A stretch of 64,000 nt of DNA from Macrotrachela quadricornifera (lineage: Eukaryota; Rotifera; Eurotatoria; Philodinida; Philodinidae): assembly GCA_022393335.1 (NCBI GenBank), contig JAJEKB010021345.1, positions 698,033-762,032 on the forward strand, given 5' to 3'. Positions 36,897 through 49,810 of the stretch are shown here, one piece after another. Under the pieces are notes generated by a model. That model did not search any database and was not told the origin of the DNA. It saw nothing but the letters and a program-made list of their open reading frames with translations. Position 1 is the stretch's first letter; each line of letters opens with the position of its first letter. A program made the position numbers and the translations under genes.

Positions 36897-37329
36897 CCAG
36901 TATATATATATATTTAAAGAAGACAAAAGAAAGATTGAATTAAAATAGCAAAAATCGTTTTTGTAAATCAATTTTATGAATACCATAATTACATTTGAAA
37001 AAAAAACAAAGATTATATTCTTCATTTTGTTTTTTGTTTTTGTATTTTTCTTTTCCTTAAGGGTAAGCTAATTATAAATGAGATTTTATTCATCACAAAA
37101 AATAAATCAATAAATTTCAACTGAAGTCTTGAGAATATATCATTTTAGAGATATGTCATCGAATTTATCAGTATGTACATTTAATGTACTTGCACTATGT
37201 TATAAACGTTTATCATCTGAAGATGATCGTGAAATTTTATATGAATCAATGTGGAAATCACGTCATTTATCAGTAATAAATATTCTTCAATCACTTCAAA
37301 TACATTTAATTTGTTTACAAGAATTTTAG
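36897..37329 (+). pseudogene. Truncated duplicate of the EEP gene and its promoter
   Basis: The copy matches 31795-32250 with only scattered changes, including the upstream non-coding stretch. The ATG is at 37153. A 24-bp deletion between two TCAGTA repeats removes eight residues, and the frame stops at TAG (37327-37329) after 58 codons, just past CLQEF, where the parent continues with Trp. Homology ends at the stop, where TTAACGAG of a decayed hairpin element begins. Catalytic residues beyond the first Glu are lost. High similarity including non-coding DNA indicates a recent duplication. Confidence 0.85.
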
Positions 37330-37330
37330 T

Positions 37331-37575
37331 TAACGAGAGAATATTCTTCACTGTGAAATCGCTTTTGAGTTCGAACTCGAAATATTATCATTCAATTTTT
37401 TGGTATACATTATATCATGGGCTAAGACTTCAGTGAAATGCTGATAATTCTGAACAGAAAACCTAAGGACATTTGTTTTGTTTTGGGTTTTTTTTAATAT
37501 CTCATTGAGATCTACCTTGCGCACTGCGTTTGAACTGAAAAATGATTTAACAGTTGAAAAGATTCTCTTGTGAGT
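37331..37575. repeat. Decayed copy of the 34219-34848 hairpin element
   Basis: The left end TTAACGAGAGAATATTCTTC and the right end, read inverted, match the terminal sequence of the 34219 hairpin (TTAACGAGGGAACCTCTCC). Inner blocks ATCTCATTGAGATC and GTTTTGGGTTTTTTTTAATA correspond to its CTCAGCGAG..TTATTAAAA region. Arms are short and diverged. Confidence 0.55.
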
Positions 37576-38400
37576 GTTTTAAGTTTTATTATTATTTAAT
37601 CCAACAGTCACTATCAGTATTTGGAATGTCTGATTTAGTATTGTGATTATTAAAAAGAACAAAAACTGAATGAGAAAAATTCTTATAATGGACGTTCTCG
37701 TGCGTCTATTAACTGTAGTGATACTAAATTCGAAATTCGTATGTATGAAATAAAGTAAATTGTGAAATAATTCAGCTACTTAAATAGACGTTAAAAGTTG
37801 CACAACACGAAAAGTGATCTTACGAAAGTGATGACATTTATTTTGGAGATTTGCTTTTTTGAAGAAATTTCAATTAGTAGGATAAAAATGCAATTTCATA
37901 ATTCATATTTTTCTCTGTTGTCGTCGGCTCTCAAGCGATTCTGCTTCTACTCTAATAAAAATGTACTTAGTCTACCCTTTGTGAGTCATAATCAACGTGG
38001 CATACTAGTAGGATACGTTCGTGATGTTTCTTTCCTTTGCTCGATTCTGTCCTCTGTCGTCATTTTATTCTTCTCATATATTTTTTTTTCATAATGAGTC
38101 ATATATCCGATAGTATAGTTGTATATAAATTGAGTGCAATATAAAACACACATTTAGACAGATTTTCATTGAAATTTCTTCACTCATTTTTAAATGTAAT
38201 TTTCAATAAGAATGAGTTAAAAAAATGATGAAATAATTAATTACAATATAAACCCTAACCCCCAGTATATTATAATACAAAGATAAGTATTAAACGGAAT
38301 AATTTCTCGCTGTATTTACTCTAATCTTTTCGGAAATTTTGTTTGATTATTCATTTTACTATTTAGAAAATAGAATTGTTTTAGATAAATTTAGAACAGA
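37576..38400. other. Intergenic, upstream of the GHKL ATPase gene
   Basis: No gene is supported; a 98-codon ORF at 37798-38094 has no homology or splice context. The promoter of the next gene should lie in the last few hundred bases. Confidence 0.4.
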
Positions 38401-41400
38401 ATGGATGAACATAATAGTTCAAAGTCATTACCATCAAATGAATTGTGGTTAAAAGTGATTAATGAAGGTATAGAAGATCGTGTTGAAGTTAATCAACGAA
38501 TGTTAATTGATAAAATGTTGGCTCGCTATTCATCTGACTTTGTTGTTTATCGTGAATTAATTCAAAATTCTGATGATGCTCAAGCTACTTCATTTACTCT
38601 TGACATTACATGTGACCTAACTACCGTAACACAAATCGATGAATCAATCAATCAAAGAGAAACACATAATACATCAGAAAACACTAGATCATCAACAAAA
38701 ATTCCAATCGAAGTAAATAATAACATTGATATTAATCCAAAACAGAATAATCAAACTTTATCTGAAAATGACTTTAATAATTGTACAATAACTGAAATTC
38801 GTACAACAAATAATGGACATATATTTAATGAAGATGATTGGAAAAGAGTAATAACCATAGCTGAAGGAAATACCAATGTTGATGCTATTGGACAATTTGG
38901 TGTTGGTTTCTTTTCAGTATTTTCTTATTCTGAACGACCATTAATTCAATCTGGAAAATATTGTTTAGCATTCGTTTGGCAAAATGGAAAATCTTTAACA
39001 ACATTTCGAAAAGAATTACCACTTGACCAACAATCATCAACAACCTCAATTATTCTTCAAATGAGAAATAAATATATTTTACAAACTAATTCAATAATAG
39101 AAACAAATGAGATTGTTAATGAATATACGAAACAAGGGAGAAGACAACGCAAGCGTCGCACTAAATCAAAAAAAACTACAGCAACCAATGAAATAGTACC
39201 TACTTTAGATTTAGCACAACTGAAAACTTATTTTACAAAAGTTCTTTCTTTTACTAAATATATTAATCAATTAATTATTAAAATAAATGATACTATTGTT
39301 TTCCAAGTAAATAAAACAAGAAAAACTATATCATCAACGAAATTATCATTCCCAACAAAACGAAATAATTCCAATAATGAACATAATTTAATACGTTTAA
39401 AATCTTTCTTACAAACTGAACAAACATTTTCTATTATGAATGGTCCATCAATTAGTCTTAATCATGTTGATGTTCAAGCCGAAGTCATTATTGATAAAGC
39501 TCTTCATAAACAAATTGAAAATGTTTTGAAAAAAAGTTTACCTTCAACAATACATATAGAATTTTTATTTCCATCAAATAATGTATGTATTATTACGTTT
39601 ACACATATCTTTTGATTTTATTTTTATTTTTTTTACTCAATAGATATTTGACGATGAACAATGGAAAATATTAAACGATGATAATTTAAATAAACAAATA
39701 CTAGAAGGATTGATTCCATTAAAAATCCATGATGATGAAGTCATTCCATCAGGTCAAATATTTATTGGATTAGCAACACATCAATCGACAGGTATTGGCA
39801 TGCATGTATTTAGTCATTTAATTCCAACTATTGAACGTGAAAATATTGATTTGCAAGATCCATATATTTCTATTTGGAATGAACAACTTTTAGCATCGAT
39901 TGGAAAAATTGTTAGACTTATTTATGATCAAACTATTGTCAATGCTGTTAATAACACTTCACAACAGTTAACAAATCAACAATTGAATGCTATCCTTTCG
40001 CCTTATGCTTTTCAACCATCAGCACCTAACAAAGAAATTGGTTTGTAGATTTATATATATATATATTTCTATTTCGTATTCATTTTTGTTTTCGTTTCTT
40101 TTTCAAGGTCGTATTATACTTGATGGATTCTTCTCGTCGGATAAAGATATTCTTGTTCCAGTGAAAAAATCTCCATCTGATGATTATCTTAGTTTAATTT
40201 CATCTACAGAAGCTTTTCTGACACGTTCAAAACATATACAATCATTCCTTCCTGTACCTCTAGTTCCATTTGATATTGGAAAAAATGATTTTTTTAAAAC
40301 ATTAAAAACATATCAATGGATTGACGAAATTGATAATGATACAATTTTAGTAAAGATTCAAGAATCTATTCTACATATCGATGAATTTATTGGATTAATT
40401 CGTTGGTTATGTACAAATGATATACATAATAAATCTTATATCAAACAAATTTTATCAAAAATACGTTATCGTGAAAATCGTCAATCATCTATCATTAAAT
40501 TAGAGAAAATTGAGTATTTTGATAATTTAAATTTACTATATCTACCACTACCACCATATGTTTTACCATCGAATATTGCTAGTCATATATCTCGAGAAGA
40601 TTTACAAAGACGATTATCATTATCACCAATATCTATGAAAAATTTGATAGAATTTTACCTTGAAGAAAATCAACAATATCTCTTTAAGAATGAGAATACA
40701 TCTTGTATTCTTCTTAATTTCATATCTCAACGTTGGAATCAATTTAATGAAACAGATGCAAATAAAATTAAAAGTATTTTATCTAATATAAAATGTATTC
40801 AAACAAGTCAAGGAATGAAATTACCTAATGAATCCTACATTCCATCGTTGAGTTTACCTGCTAATTTACCGATAATTACGTATTCCATTCCAAAGCTTCC
40901 AATTGATCAAAATCAAAAAGATATTAAACAAGAATCAACTGATTATCCGATATCACTTGAATTTCTTAAATCTCTCGGATGTCGAACAATTCATGTTCCG
41001 ACATCTGCAAGTAATTCAAGAATTGAATCAAATAATTCATCCGATGATTCACAATCATTGCAAGTTTTTATTCAAAATCTATTGCAACAACGTAAAAACA
41101 TGAGTGAGAATGATCTACATGCATTAAAAAATAATCCATGTATTATAGGTAATTTTTACTTTTAATCAATAGATAGTGATATTACCTTTGTTTGTCTTGA
41201 TTTCTCTAGGAACAACATTAGAATCGAATGGTGAAATAAAACACAAATGTAAACCATGTGATCTTCATTTTCCATCAGTAGCTAATCGTCTTGAATGGAA
41301 TAATTTACCTATTATCGATTGGTTAGATATAAATCAATGTTCACAAGAATATTCTTTTCTTAAAGAACTTGGCGTCAAAGAAGTACCAGATTTACAAAAA

Positions 41401-44229
41401 TTAATCTCTAGAATTAATTACGAGCATAATCATGGGTCAAAAGCGAAAGAAGATTATAAACTACCAAATGGACTTCGTTTTTTTGCCGAAAATTTTCAAC
41501 AATACTATTCTAAATGGTGGAAAAATACAAATATTAATATACCTTTTCTTCCATCATCTTCACCAGATACAGATTCATCAATAGAAGTTATATTAACAAC
41601 ACCTGCTATTGTTTATAAAGGTTTGTTATTTTTCATTTAATTTATAATAATATCTACTTTGATTTATTAAACTAGAACCAGGACCATTATGTCCATACTT
41701 ACTTCCTAATGTAATTCGATATTTTTCACAATATTTTGATATTGGTTTACTTGGTGTCAAGCCACGTCCTTCACTATCCGTAGCTTTTGATATTTTAATG
41801 GAAAATAGAAATCAATTATTAACTGTTGAATCTGCTCCACTCTATTTTTCATATCTTAATCGATTAGATGGTCTTAATAGAGCATTTATTCAGAGAATTT
41901 CTACTAGAGCCTTTATTCCTCTACCAGGTTTGTATTCTATGACTTTTATCAATAACTAAATATGAAAAAAAAATATTTTAGGAACTTCTATGCATGTTAA
42001 ACCATCTCAAGTATTCATTCGATCAAAAGGTATATCAACAAATGGTGAATCATCTCTTGATAAAAACGCCAACGTTATCGATGATACAATCACACGGGGT
42101 CTTATTGATTATATAGATTATGGTTCTTCAGCAAATTCGTTTCTTCTTTGTATTGGAGTACTTTCTTATCCATCAGCTGAAAACCTTGCTGATTTATTGA
42201 TTGAACGGCAAGCATCTTATTTTGCTCAAACCAAAGATCATTCTAATGCTATGATATCAGCTAAATTACGTGTTTATACAAATTGTTTAAAACAATTAGC
42301 TGCTGTATCAAATATTGCACAACATTTGAATGTTGAACCATTACGCAGTCGTCTAATGAATAAACCATGGTGTTTAGCATATCAAATAATTGAACGATCG
42401 GATGGAAACAAAGAACGAATATTTAAAATTGCTAAACCAAGTGATATCTATTTGGATGATGATCATCAATCAGCCATTGATCTTCGACCATTATGTGCAC
42501 CTGATGAAGCAGAATTAACTAAACTATATGAATTATTTGGATCAAGATGGTTGTCTGAAAGTGTTAAACGAACATTAGTACATAAAGGTGAATATTATTT
42601 TTTTCCCAGATTGATCGTAAAAATAGTTTGCTGGTTTTTAATTTTAGGAAAATTTTTAGCAACAGAAAGGAGTAAGAAATTACATGATTTAATTCATCAT
42701 CGTATGGATATGTTATTTGTTAATAATAGAGTATGGTTTATTTCTGAAAGATAATGAGATTCAATATTTATTTTTGTATAGGGGGAGCGATTGATTGATA
42801 TTGATGAAAAACGTATTGAATTATTAAAAACTAAATTTTATGTTTATGAAACTGAAATGATACAATGTCAATTGAGTTTTCAAAATCGAACAGTTACATT
42901 AAATGTAAGAGATTTTTTATATTTCTATTTAAATAATACAATAATATTTTGTTTGTTAAAGTCAACTGAATGTAGTTCGTGTGCATTGGAATATGAAAAA
43001 AATAAAGTCACATTATATATTCAGAAAGATATTTCAATTCTTGATTATATCGATATTGCTACTGAATTAACACGATTTGTTTATAAAAAGCCACTTGATG
43101 CATTAGTTCATTCCATAAGTGATAAACTTGTATCACCTTTGGAAACTCTGAAGCGACGTGGAATTCCTGTAGATCGCTTATTGAAACTTACACAACAACA
43201 ACAAGAACAACAACGTAAGTGACATCGACATTTTCCCTATATATTCATGATGAATTTCTTTTCATAGAAATTGTATTGAAATTGCAAAATGAACAAAAAC
43301 AACAAGAACAACCATGTCAAAAACACGAAGTACAACATATCAATCATAAACTAGAACAACATGAACAAAATGATCAAGTACAACGAGGATTTCTTCAAAG
43401 TTTGAAAGAGTAAGATTTGAAGTTTTTAGGTTGTTGATGATTCATATTTCTAATATACCGCATTTTAATTTAGTTTTTTGATTCCTATGCGAAATACTCC
43501 ATCTTCTATTTCAAATAATTCTGATGAAAATATTTCAAGTTTAGTTGAAAAGAACCGTATTAACCATTTTGGACAGAATAAATCTTCAGATGAAGCTGAT
43601 ATTCGAGCAATGATTCGAACAAGTCGACCGTATTCAGCAACAGAGTTTCATCAATCCGAACATTCGAAAAATGAAAGTATTAATTCTTGTGAATTTATTC
43701 CAGCTTCAACTATGATTCGTTATGAACATCTTCTTCATGGAATATCTCTTTATGTTGATCATAATGTAACTTTAACTGATACAATGATTGAACAGGGCAA
43801 ACAACTTGCTTGGTTATTATCTGGTATTGCAAAACATGTCTTTAATATATCTGTACAAACGATCCATCTATTTCGTGATGTTGATAGTGGTAATTATAGA
43901 TAAGAGAGTACTAGCTTGAATTTTTTCTATATTTTCTTTGTTCTTTTTTAGCACGTATTGCTTTCAATACTAATGGTGCATTATTCTTTAATCTTCGTTA
44001 TTTTGAACAAGTGTTTGCCGATGATCTTAATTCATACCTTCATAGTAATTCATCATCGAGTGCAATTGTGCGTACTATCGTTAATTTTTATTATATGGTT
44101 ACTTGCCATGAATTATCACATAATATTGATTCAAGTCATGATTTAAATTTTATTAATCGTTTTGAAAGAGTTTCCGTTCGATTTATGGATGCAAAAGATA
44201 CATTTCTATCTAAATTTTCTTTTCAATGA
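38401..44229 (+). CDS. Large GHKL (HSP90-like) ATPase-domain protein with C-terminal HExxH motif, 1,727 aa, twelve exons
   Basis: Exons 38401-39582, 39644-40040, 40108-41148, 41210-41620, 41676-41927, 41982-42587, 42648-42730, 42782-42904, 42962-43214, 43268-43409, 43474-43889, 43952-44229. All introns are about 50-70 bp with consistent phases. The N-terminus has the GHKL/Bergerat ATP-binding motifs: RELIQNSDDAQA (about 51-62, N box) and GQFGVGFFS (about 164-172, G box). The expected D-x-G box reads TTNNGHIF, with Asn for Asp. The middle about 1,000 residues show no motif I recognise. A Gln-rich stretch (about 1,365-1,425) follows. The last 90 residues contain CHELSHNIDSSHD (HExxH at 1688-1692, third His at 1698). 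The architecture resembles fungal DUF3684 proteins and, more distantly, sacsin and plant NO VEIN. Function unknown; chaperone-like ATPase is an inference. Confidence 0.85.
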
Positions 44230-45498
44230 CTATTGTAAAATATTTACGTAATTAGCCGTTTATTGTTTTGTTTTTGAAAATAAAACATAAGGTAGTTCCC
44301 GAAAGTCAATGACTACCTTTGATATCTGATAAATATCTCAAACAAATGAAAATATTGTTCTGCTAAGCAAGTTATACAAAGTACAGTTTAGTTGATTTTC
44401 GGTACGAAGACGATACAATATCTAAGCCGTCTTTATCATCATTTCTGCAGTTGAGAATCTAATGACGATGATAGATAACTGTCTAACACTATATTAGCTG
44501 AAGAAATGAATAAAGACATCTAATGTCGGTTTTTTTTAAATAAATACTGATTGAGAGTGAGAGTCTTTAAACATGTCAATGATCTTGGAACATTTGAGGA
44601 TAACACCTCAAACAGGAACAGCATGTCTATGTATTAGAAAATCGTTTGAAGAGTCATTATTGTCTACGATTACAAGTAATATTGGTGAATAATACTCTTC
44701 TCTATGTTGATTTGATATGTTCATTTATCGATTTTAGTAGACCTAACTCAACAATCAGCTTAAAAATGGAAGTAATTTCAGATTTCCAAACACATACTTC
44801 AAAGATCTCTATTTTTTTTATTTGAAATTTGTACGTTGCAGACAAGGTAAATATAACGAAGTCGAACGAAAATACAAGTCAGACAAGACTCATCAATAGT
44901 AATTCTTCTTTCATTTACTGAAAAAAATGCATATGTATAAACTTGTCTGGCTTTTTTTCCCGTCAATTGAAAAGTCTGTATGACGTTCTGTCAATCAATA
45001 TCTTCAATTCATATTAGTATAGCGCTAAATTTTGTTCCGCTGACGAAATGTCTAGTGTAAGCAGAATCGGTTAGATTTTGTCATAATAAATTTCAGCATC
45101 ACTAGATGAGACTTGTTGGCCAATTGTTGTGAGTAAATTAAATAGTGTAGAAGCTTAAAATCGACGAAAATACAACTGTTAGACCTATATTCATGGGTCT
45201 ATGTCGTCCTTAATTTACTCATATGATTCTTATATGGCTCTTCTCGGACTCAAGCATAATTGGAGAATATGGCGTCATCTTTCAGTTTAGTACGTCAGAA
45301 TATAAAATAGTTCATCATACGTTAACAATTTTAATAACTTTATAAAGCATTTGTTACTTGGTCGTATTCATTCTACTAAAAATATCTAGCCAATAATTTG
45401 ATTGTTCATTCACAATTAGAGATTCTTTCTGTTCAAAGAAGCCAGTTTATAATCTATGCAGGAATTATAAACTTTTTCAATCTAGAAATCAAGCTCTA
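44230..45498. other. Intergenic, nothing recognised
   Basis: Contains the 3' UTR of the preceding gene (AATAAAACATAAGG near 44279) and otherwise AT-rich DNA with no gene. Confidence 0.45.
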
Positions 45499-46214
45499 CG
45501 GAGTGTTCTAAAAGTCGCGTCAAAAGTAAATTCGTAGAATTCCACTAATTATCAAAGTTATAAACAATTAATATTTTTTGGATGACAGATATAAGTATGA
45601 AGACTTTATTTGTACAAATGAACTTCACAAATAATGTTCAAATTTACAAGTTTTGACTAAGACAACAAAAAAACACCCTTTTTTCGTCCTAATTTACAGT
45701 GCTTCCTTTTCAATACTTCAATTTTTTGGGTTTTTTTGGCTTGTATATCGTTTATATGCATTTATTGTGATATATCAATGAAAGACGAGCCTAATAAAGT
45801 CAGATTTCAAGATCACGAATTTCATAAAAACGACTTTTTCCATCCACTTGGCCTATCATCGTTTCAAAAGTTAAAGCAATCTTATGGAATTCGTGATCAT
45901 GCAATCTGACTTTATTAAACTTATCTTTCACTGATATATCACAATAAATGCATATAAACGATATACAAGCCCAAAAAAAAACGCAAAAAATTGAAGTATT
46001 GAAAAGGAAGCACTGTAAATTAGGACGAAAAAATGAGTGACTTTTGTTGTATTAGTCAAAACTTGTAACTTTGAACATTATTTGTGAAGTTCATTCGTAC
46101 AAATAAAGTCTTTATACTTATATCTGTCATCTGAAAAATATTAATTGATTATAACTTTGATAACTAGTGGAATTCTACGAATTTACTTTTGACGCGGACT
46201 TTTGAAGCATCCTG
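45499..46214. mobile_element. Hairpin DNA element with TA-bounded ends (716 bp)
   Basis: The left end after TA (45497-45498) is CGGAGTGTTCTAAAAGTCG. The right end read inverted, after TA at 46215-46216, is CAGGATGCTTCAAAAGTCC. Both continue as GCGTCAAAAGTAAATTCG and stay paired for about 325 bp, with a spacer of about 60 bp around 45825-45885. TA duplication and CAGGRTG-like termini are typical of Tc1/mariner-type non-autonomous elements. No coding capacity. Confidence 0.8.
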
Positions 46215-46216
46215 TA

Positions 46217-47437
46217 TAAGAGTATCACTATTGATAACTTGCTTTATAACGATCATAATTTAGTTTGCAGTTAAATATGGAAATGCTTCCTAATTCTATA
46301 GCTACTAGTGTATTACGTATCAATGCTTTTCTCATAAATTCATTATTTTGGGAGAAAATCAGAAAAAATTCATAACTCCACTTTTTGCTCCTTGATTTTA
46401 GCTTAATATACATCTTTAATCATAGGTTAAATATAGTCGTTATTATATCTTGAGACTTTCAGCTGAACCAGAGGAGTTTTGTTTAAAATACCATATATCT
46501 ACAATATGGTCTATTTCCAGAGCCTTTACTCGAAAGAAGCAAGTCTTTCCAACATGTTATATCACAAGAAAGGCATTTCTTTGCACTGAAATTTTCAGAA
46601 CTGTAATCTGAACATTATAGTTTATTATTGAAGATATATTTTGAGTAAAAATTCTTTCTTGTGATTTTACTCAATAATATATAATAGGCTTAAAATTCAT
46701 TGAAATGTACCATAACTCGAGATAAAAGGCCTAAAAGTACGAATTCTTAAAATTTTTGTCAATGCTATGGTTCATAGCAATAACCAAACTATGGATTCAA
46801 AATAAGAGTATCTGCTAGTGACGTTCTTTCGCAAGAAATGAATGTTATAATGTTTACTTTTAAATTAGAGAAAAATATTTATTTGTTTTTGGCAATTTTT
46901 CCAGTGGTTGATAATCAATACTTCGAGTTTCGGCTTGGGTTTCTTAGTCGAATGACACTCGAATTGTCACCTATTTTTTTTTAAATTTCATATAATGAAA
47001 ATCAAAGTAACAAAAAAATTATATACTACTATCACTGTTTTGAGTATTAAGATAACTAAAAGACGAAAACAGGCACAAATCCGATGGTAGGAATAATTCA
47101 TTCTAGCTCTTGATTGATATAGATAATAAAATGATAAATGTACTGAATATTTATGCGATGACAGAATTGATAAGTATACGTATGTAGAGATCTTGCAATG
47201 ATAGTTTCATTGATATCTTTTGCTTTCAATCGATTAGTTGAATCAAAACTTGTTTTTTTAACTTAAACAAAATACAAAAGAAAAGAAATATTTCAAATTG
47301 AATCTTATACGTGTAGTTTATTAATAAAAGAATAAGTATATATGAATGGTAAAAACACAAGCATTTGTTAAAATATAATGAAAAAAAAAATTAGAAAATA
47401 CAGTTACAATATCCTTGAACATTAATATAATTGTCAA
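46217..47437. other. Intergenic, nothing recognised
   Basis: AT-rich, downstream of the minus-strand oxygenase gene. No element or gene is supported. Confidence 0.45.
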
Positions 47438-48196
47438 CTAGTTTGATTTTTGCTCACTATGATCTTCTGAGTTTTTTCGTTGAAATGTAACTAATAATAT
47501 ATCTCTATGTCCAATATCATTATTTGAACAACCCATTGGTGTAACTGCATGATATATTTTTTGACCAACTAACAATGTTTCTAATGGTAAATTTAATCGA
47601 AGTACATTTGATATCGTTTGTTTATCAGGAGCAATCAAGTTATCACCACCTGTTATATTTTGTGTTAATTTAAATAAATGAATAAATACTAATGGTTCAT
47701 CATCTTTATGCAACCACATTGGTGAGCTGTAACCTGCTTCTTTATTTGATGGTTGATAACGAATTTGATGTAAACCAATTTCCATATGTGAATCAAATAA
47801 AAACATATTCGTTTCTTTTGCTATATTAATATCTTTTTCTAATAAAGATTGTATCAATGAACTATTCATAAATGAATCATTGATAGTATCAAATTTTCGT
47901 ACTTTACCACCATCGGTATAATTATATTCTTTTGATTGAAAATAATCATTATTTATACTTTTAATATAGGTTTGTTTAATTGGACACCAACTTAATTTTA
48001 TATAAGCACGATAACGATTTCCTGGTGATGGATCTTTTGATAATTTATCATATGTTGATTGTATTTCTTTTAAATCATTCTTGTTTTCATTATTATTTGT
48101 ATCCAAATAATAATTAGGTTGAATATGTGCATATCCCATTTCCAGAAGATCATTAACAATAGAAGTTTGAGTTGTTGTTGAAACTATACTCGTCAT
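47438..48196 (-). CDS. 2-oxoglutarate/Fe(II)-dependent oxygenase, PF10014-like, 252 aa
   Basis: Intronless, ATG at 48196. Core motifs: E139-x(3)-HQIRYQP, then WLHKDDEP giving H163 and D165, NITGGDN, KIYHAVTP giving H216, and R231 in GHRDILLVTF. H163/D165/H216 is the 2-His-1-carboxylate iron triad, and R231 is the expected 2-oxoglutarate anchor. The pattern fits the PF10014 group, mostly bacterial and including free amino-acid hydroxylases, so a horizontal origin is plausible. No signal peptide or membrane segment, hence a soluble enzyme. The substrate is unknown. A decayed copy lies at 60236-60500 within a rearranged duplication. Confidence 0.82.
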   Translation of the reverse strand: MTSIVSTTTQTSIVNDLLEMGYAHIQPNYYLDTNNNENKNDLKEIQSTYDKLSKDPSPGNRYRAYIKLSWCPIKQTYIKSINNDYFQSKEYNYTDGGKVRKFDTINDSFMNSSLIQSLLEKDINIAKETNMFLFDSHMEIGLHQIRYQPSNKEAGYSSPMWLHKDDEPLVFIHLFKLTQNITGGDNLIAPDKQTISNVLRLNLPLETLLVGQKIYHAVTPMGCSNNDIGHRDILLVTFQRKNSEDHSEQKSN

Positions 48197-49455
48197 TGTT
48201 TATTGTCGATATATATTTATATGACACTATGAAAAAGTGTTGTTAGTTTTAAAAATTTAATGTATTTATTTTTAAAACTCTTAAAAGATAGATCCTTTAG
48301 GTAAATAAAAGAGAAAAGATTTTGTGATAGATCTTTCAAACATTTGTAAACTTCTACAAATGATGAGCAAACTATGTATTCGACATTTCAGTAACTATTA
48401 TTATAATTCCTACTATGAATAAATAGAGGAGAGATTACTTTTTATATGCCAAAAAAGAACATACAAATAATCTGTTACCAATAATCAATATTGTCATTCT
48501 CATATTCATGTCTTATCACTGTATACTTTAGCGTGTTGAGAATGTTTAATTTATCTATAAGAATCTATGACTGCATTACAGAAAAGATAGAGTAGAGGAA
48601 CAAGAAGACGCTTTCATGAGCTGACTTTAGCCATTGAATAATACTACACGAAATCTGTCTGGCAAATGAACAAAATCAAATGAAATGCATCTATGCAAAT
48701 AAATGTACATTCTTCAGTAAATAAAATGCGAGACTGTATCTTCGAACAGTGAAAAAAAAAGAGCTTATCGCCTAGAAATATTGAATACAAATAGTAGCTA
48801 CTAGTAAAACAGCCATTTATGATTGTAATAGCAGTACAATAGTTGATTAGACAATGATTTATTCATAAATGTCATGTATTCATAAGATAAGAAAAACTCG
48901 TGAAATTATAGTTCTTCTTGATAATTAGGCAATTAGTACGTGAAAGAGCAAATTAGGATGTCGTACCACTTGAATATAAACCTATCAATACTACATTTAT
49001 GTCTTCTTGTCTATGAACGATAACAGACAAAAGGTGACTATTGAATTGATTAGATGAGTTCTGGATGTACTTTTACTTACATTTTGTGGCAAATTCTTGT
49101 GTATATTCAGATTTCTATACATAAGAACTTATAAAAGTGATGTCGAAAATGTGCAAAAACAATTATCTTGACAATCCCACTTTTGAATGATGTATGTGAT
49201 ACTATCTTCTTACCTTTTAGTTTTCGCTTTTTCAATGGCACTTGGTTGATAAGAAATGGTATTTTCGTCAGCCGATATCTCACTTTATATATAGTTCATA
49301 TTGTGATTATTTTTGGAACATGAGTATATTTACTTAGCGTCATTGCCATCAAGGCATATTATATAATTCGTTCCATTTCTTTTGATAGTATTGCGTAGAA
49401 AAAATATCAAACAAAAATAGAATACAACAAGGTAATCCATACGATAAAAAATGGC
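48197..49455. other. 5' flank of the oxygenase gene, duplicated at 59.4-60.2 kb
   Basis: Blocks recur on the right. 48725-48800 matches 60185-60245 inverted, and 49290-49320 (ATAATCACAATATGA inverted) matches 59430-59450. In contrast 48915-49115 (CAATTAGTACGTG..GGCAAATTCTTGTG) matches 59850-60075 in the same orientation. No gene. Confidence 0.55.
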
Positions 49456-49790
49456 GTAATAGAAAAAAAAACCATGAGTGAGTAAGAGAATAAACACATA
49501 TTCCGATTGAAAAAAAGAACGTAAAAGAGAAACAACTATGAGTAAGAAAAAAAAAGACATACATACTCCAATTGAAAGAAAGTACATAAGGGAAAAAGCC
49601 ATAAATAAGAAAGTTACTCTAATTCAAAAATATATATAAAGGGGGAAAAAACCATTTGTGACAAAGAGATTAATACTCATATTCTAATCGGAAGAAAGTA
49701 AATGAAAGAAAAAAACCATAGATAATAGAGGGAGAATGGCATACATACCCTAATCGAAATACTATACATCGGAGAAAAGAAAGTTATTAA
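49456..49790. repeat. Tandem repeat, about five units of about 62 bp
   Basis: CCATGAGTGAGTAAGA-like blocks recur near 49472, 49536, 49598, 49651 and 49717, each followed by an ATTCYAATYGAAAGAAAGTA-like block. Read on the minus strand it gives Leu/Phe-rich ORFs, which explains the small ORFs at 49330-49859. The array is duplicated inverted at about 59100-59300. Confidence 0.65.
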
Positions 49791-49810
49791 CACAATTCTT
49801 ATGTACTTAA

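Noticed and set aside
37798..38094. 98-codon ORF upstream of the ATPase gene
   Set aside because: No homology, a non-ATG start and no splice sites linking it to the downstream exon.
38250..38265. CCCTAACCCCC, telomere-like
   Set aside because: A single occurrence inside intergenic DNA, not an array.
49330..49602. 90-codon Leu/Phe-rich membrane-like ORF on the minus strand
   Set aside because: It is generated partly by a 62-bp tandem repeat and T-rich DNA; its counterpart on the right is explained by the inverted duplication.
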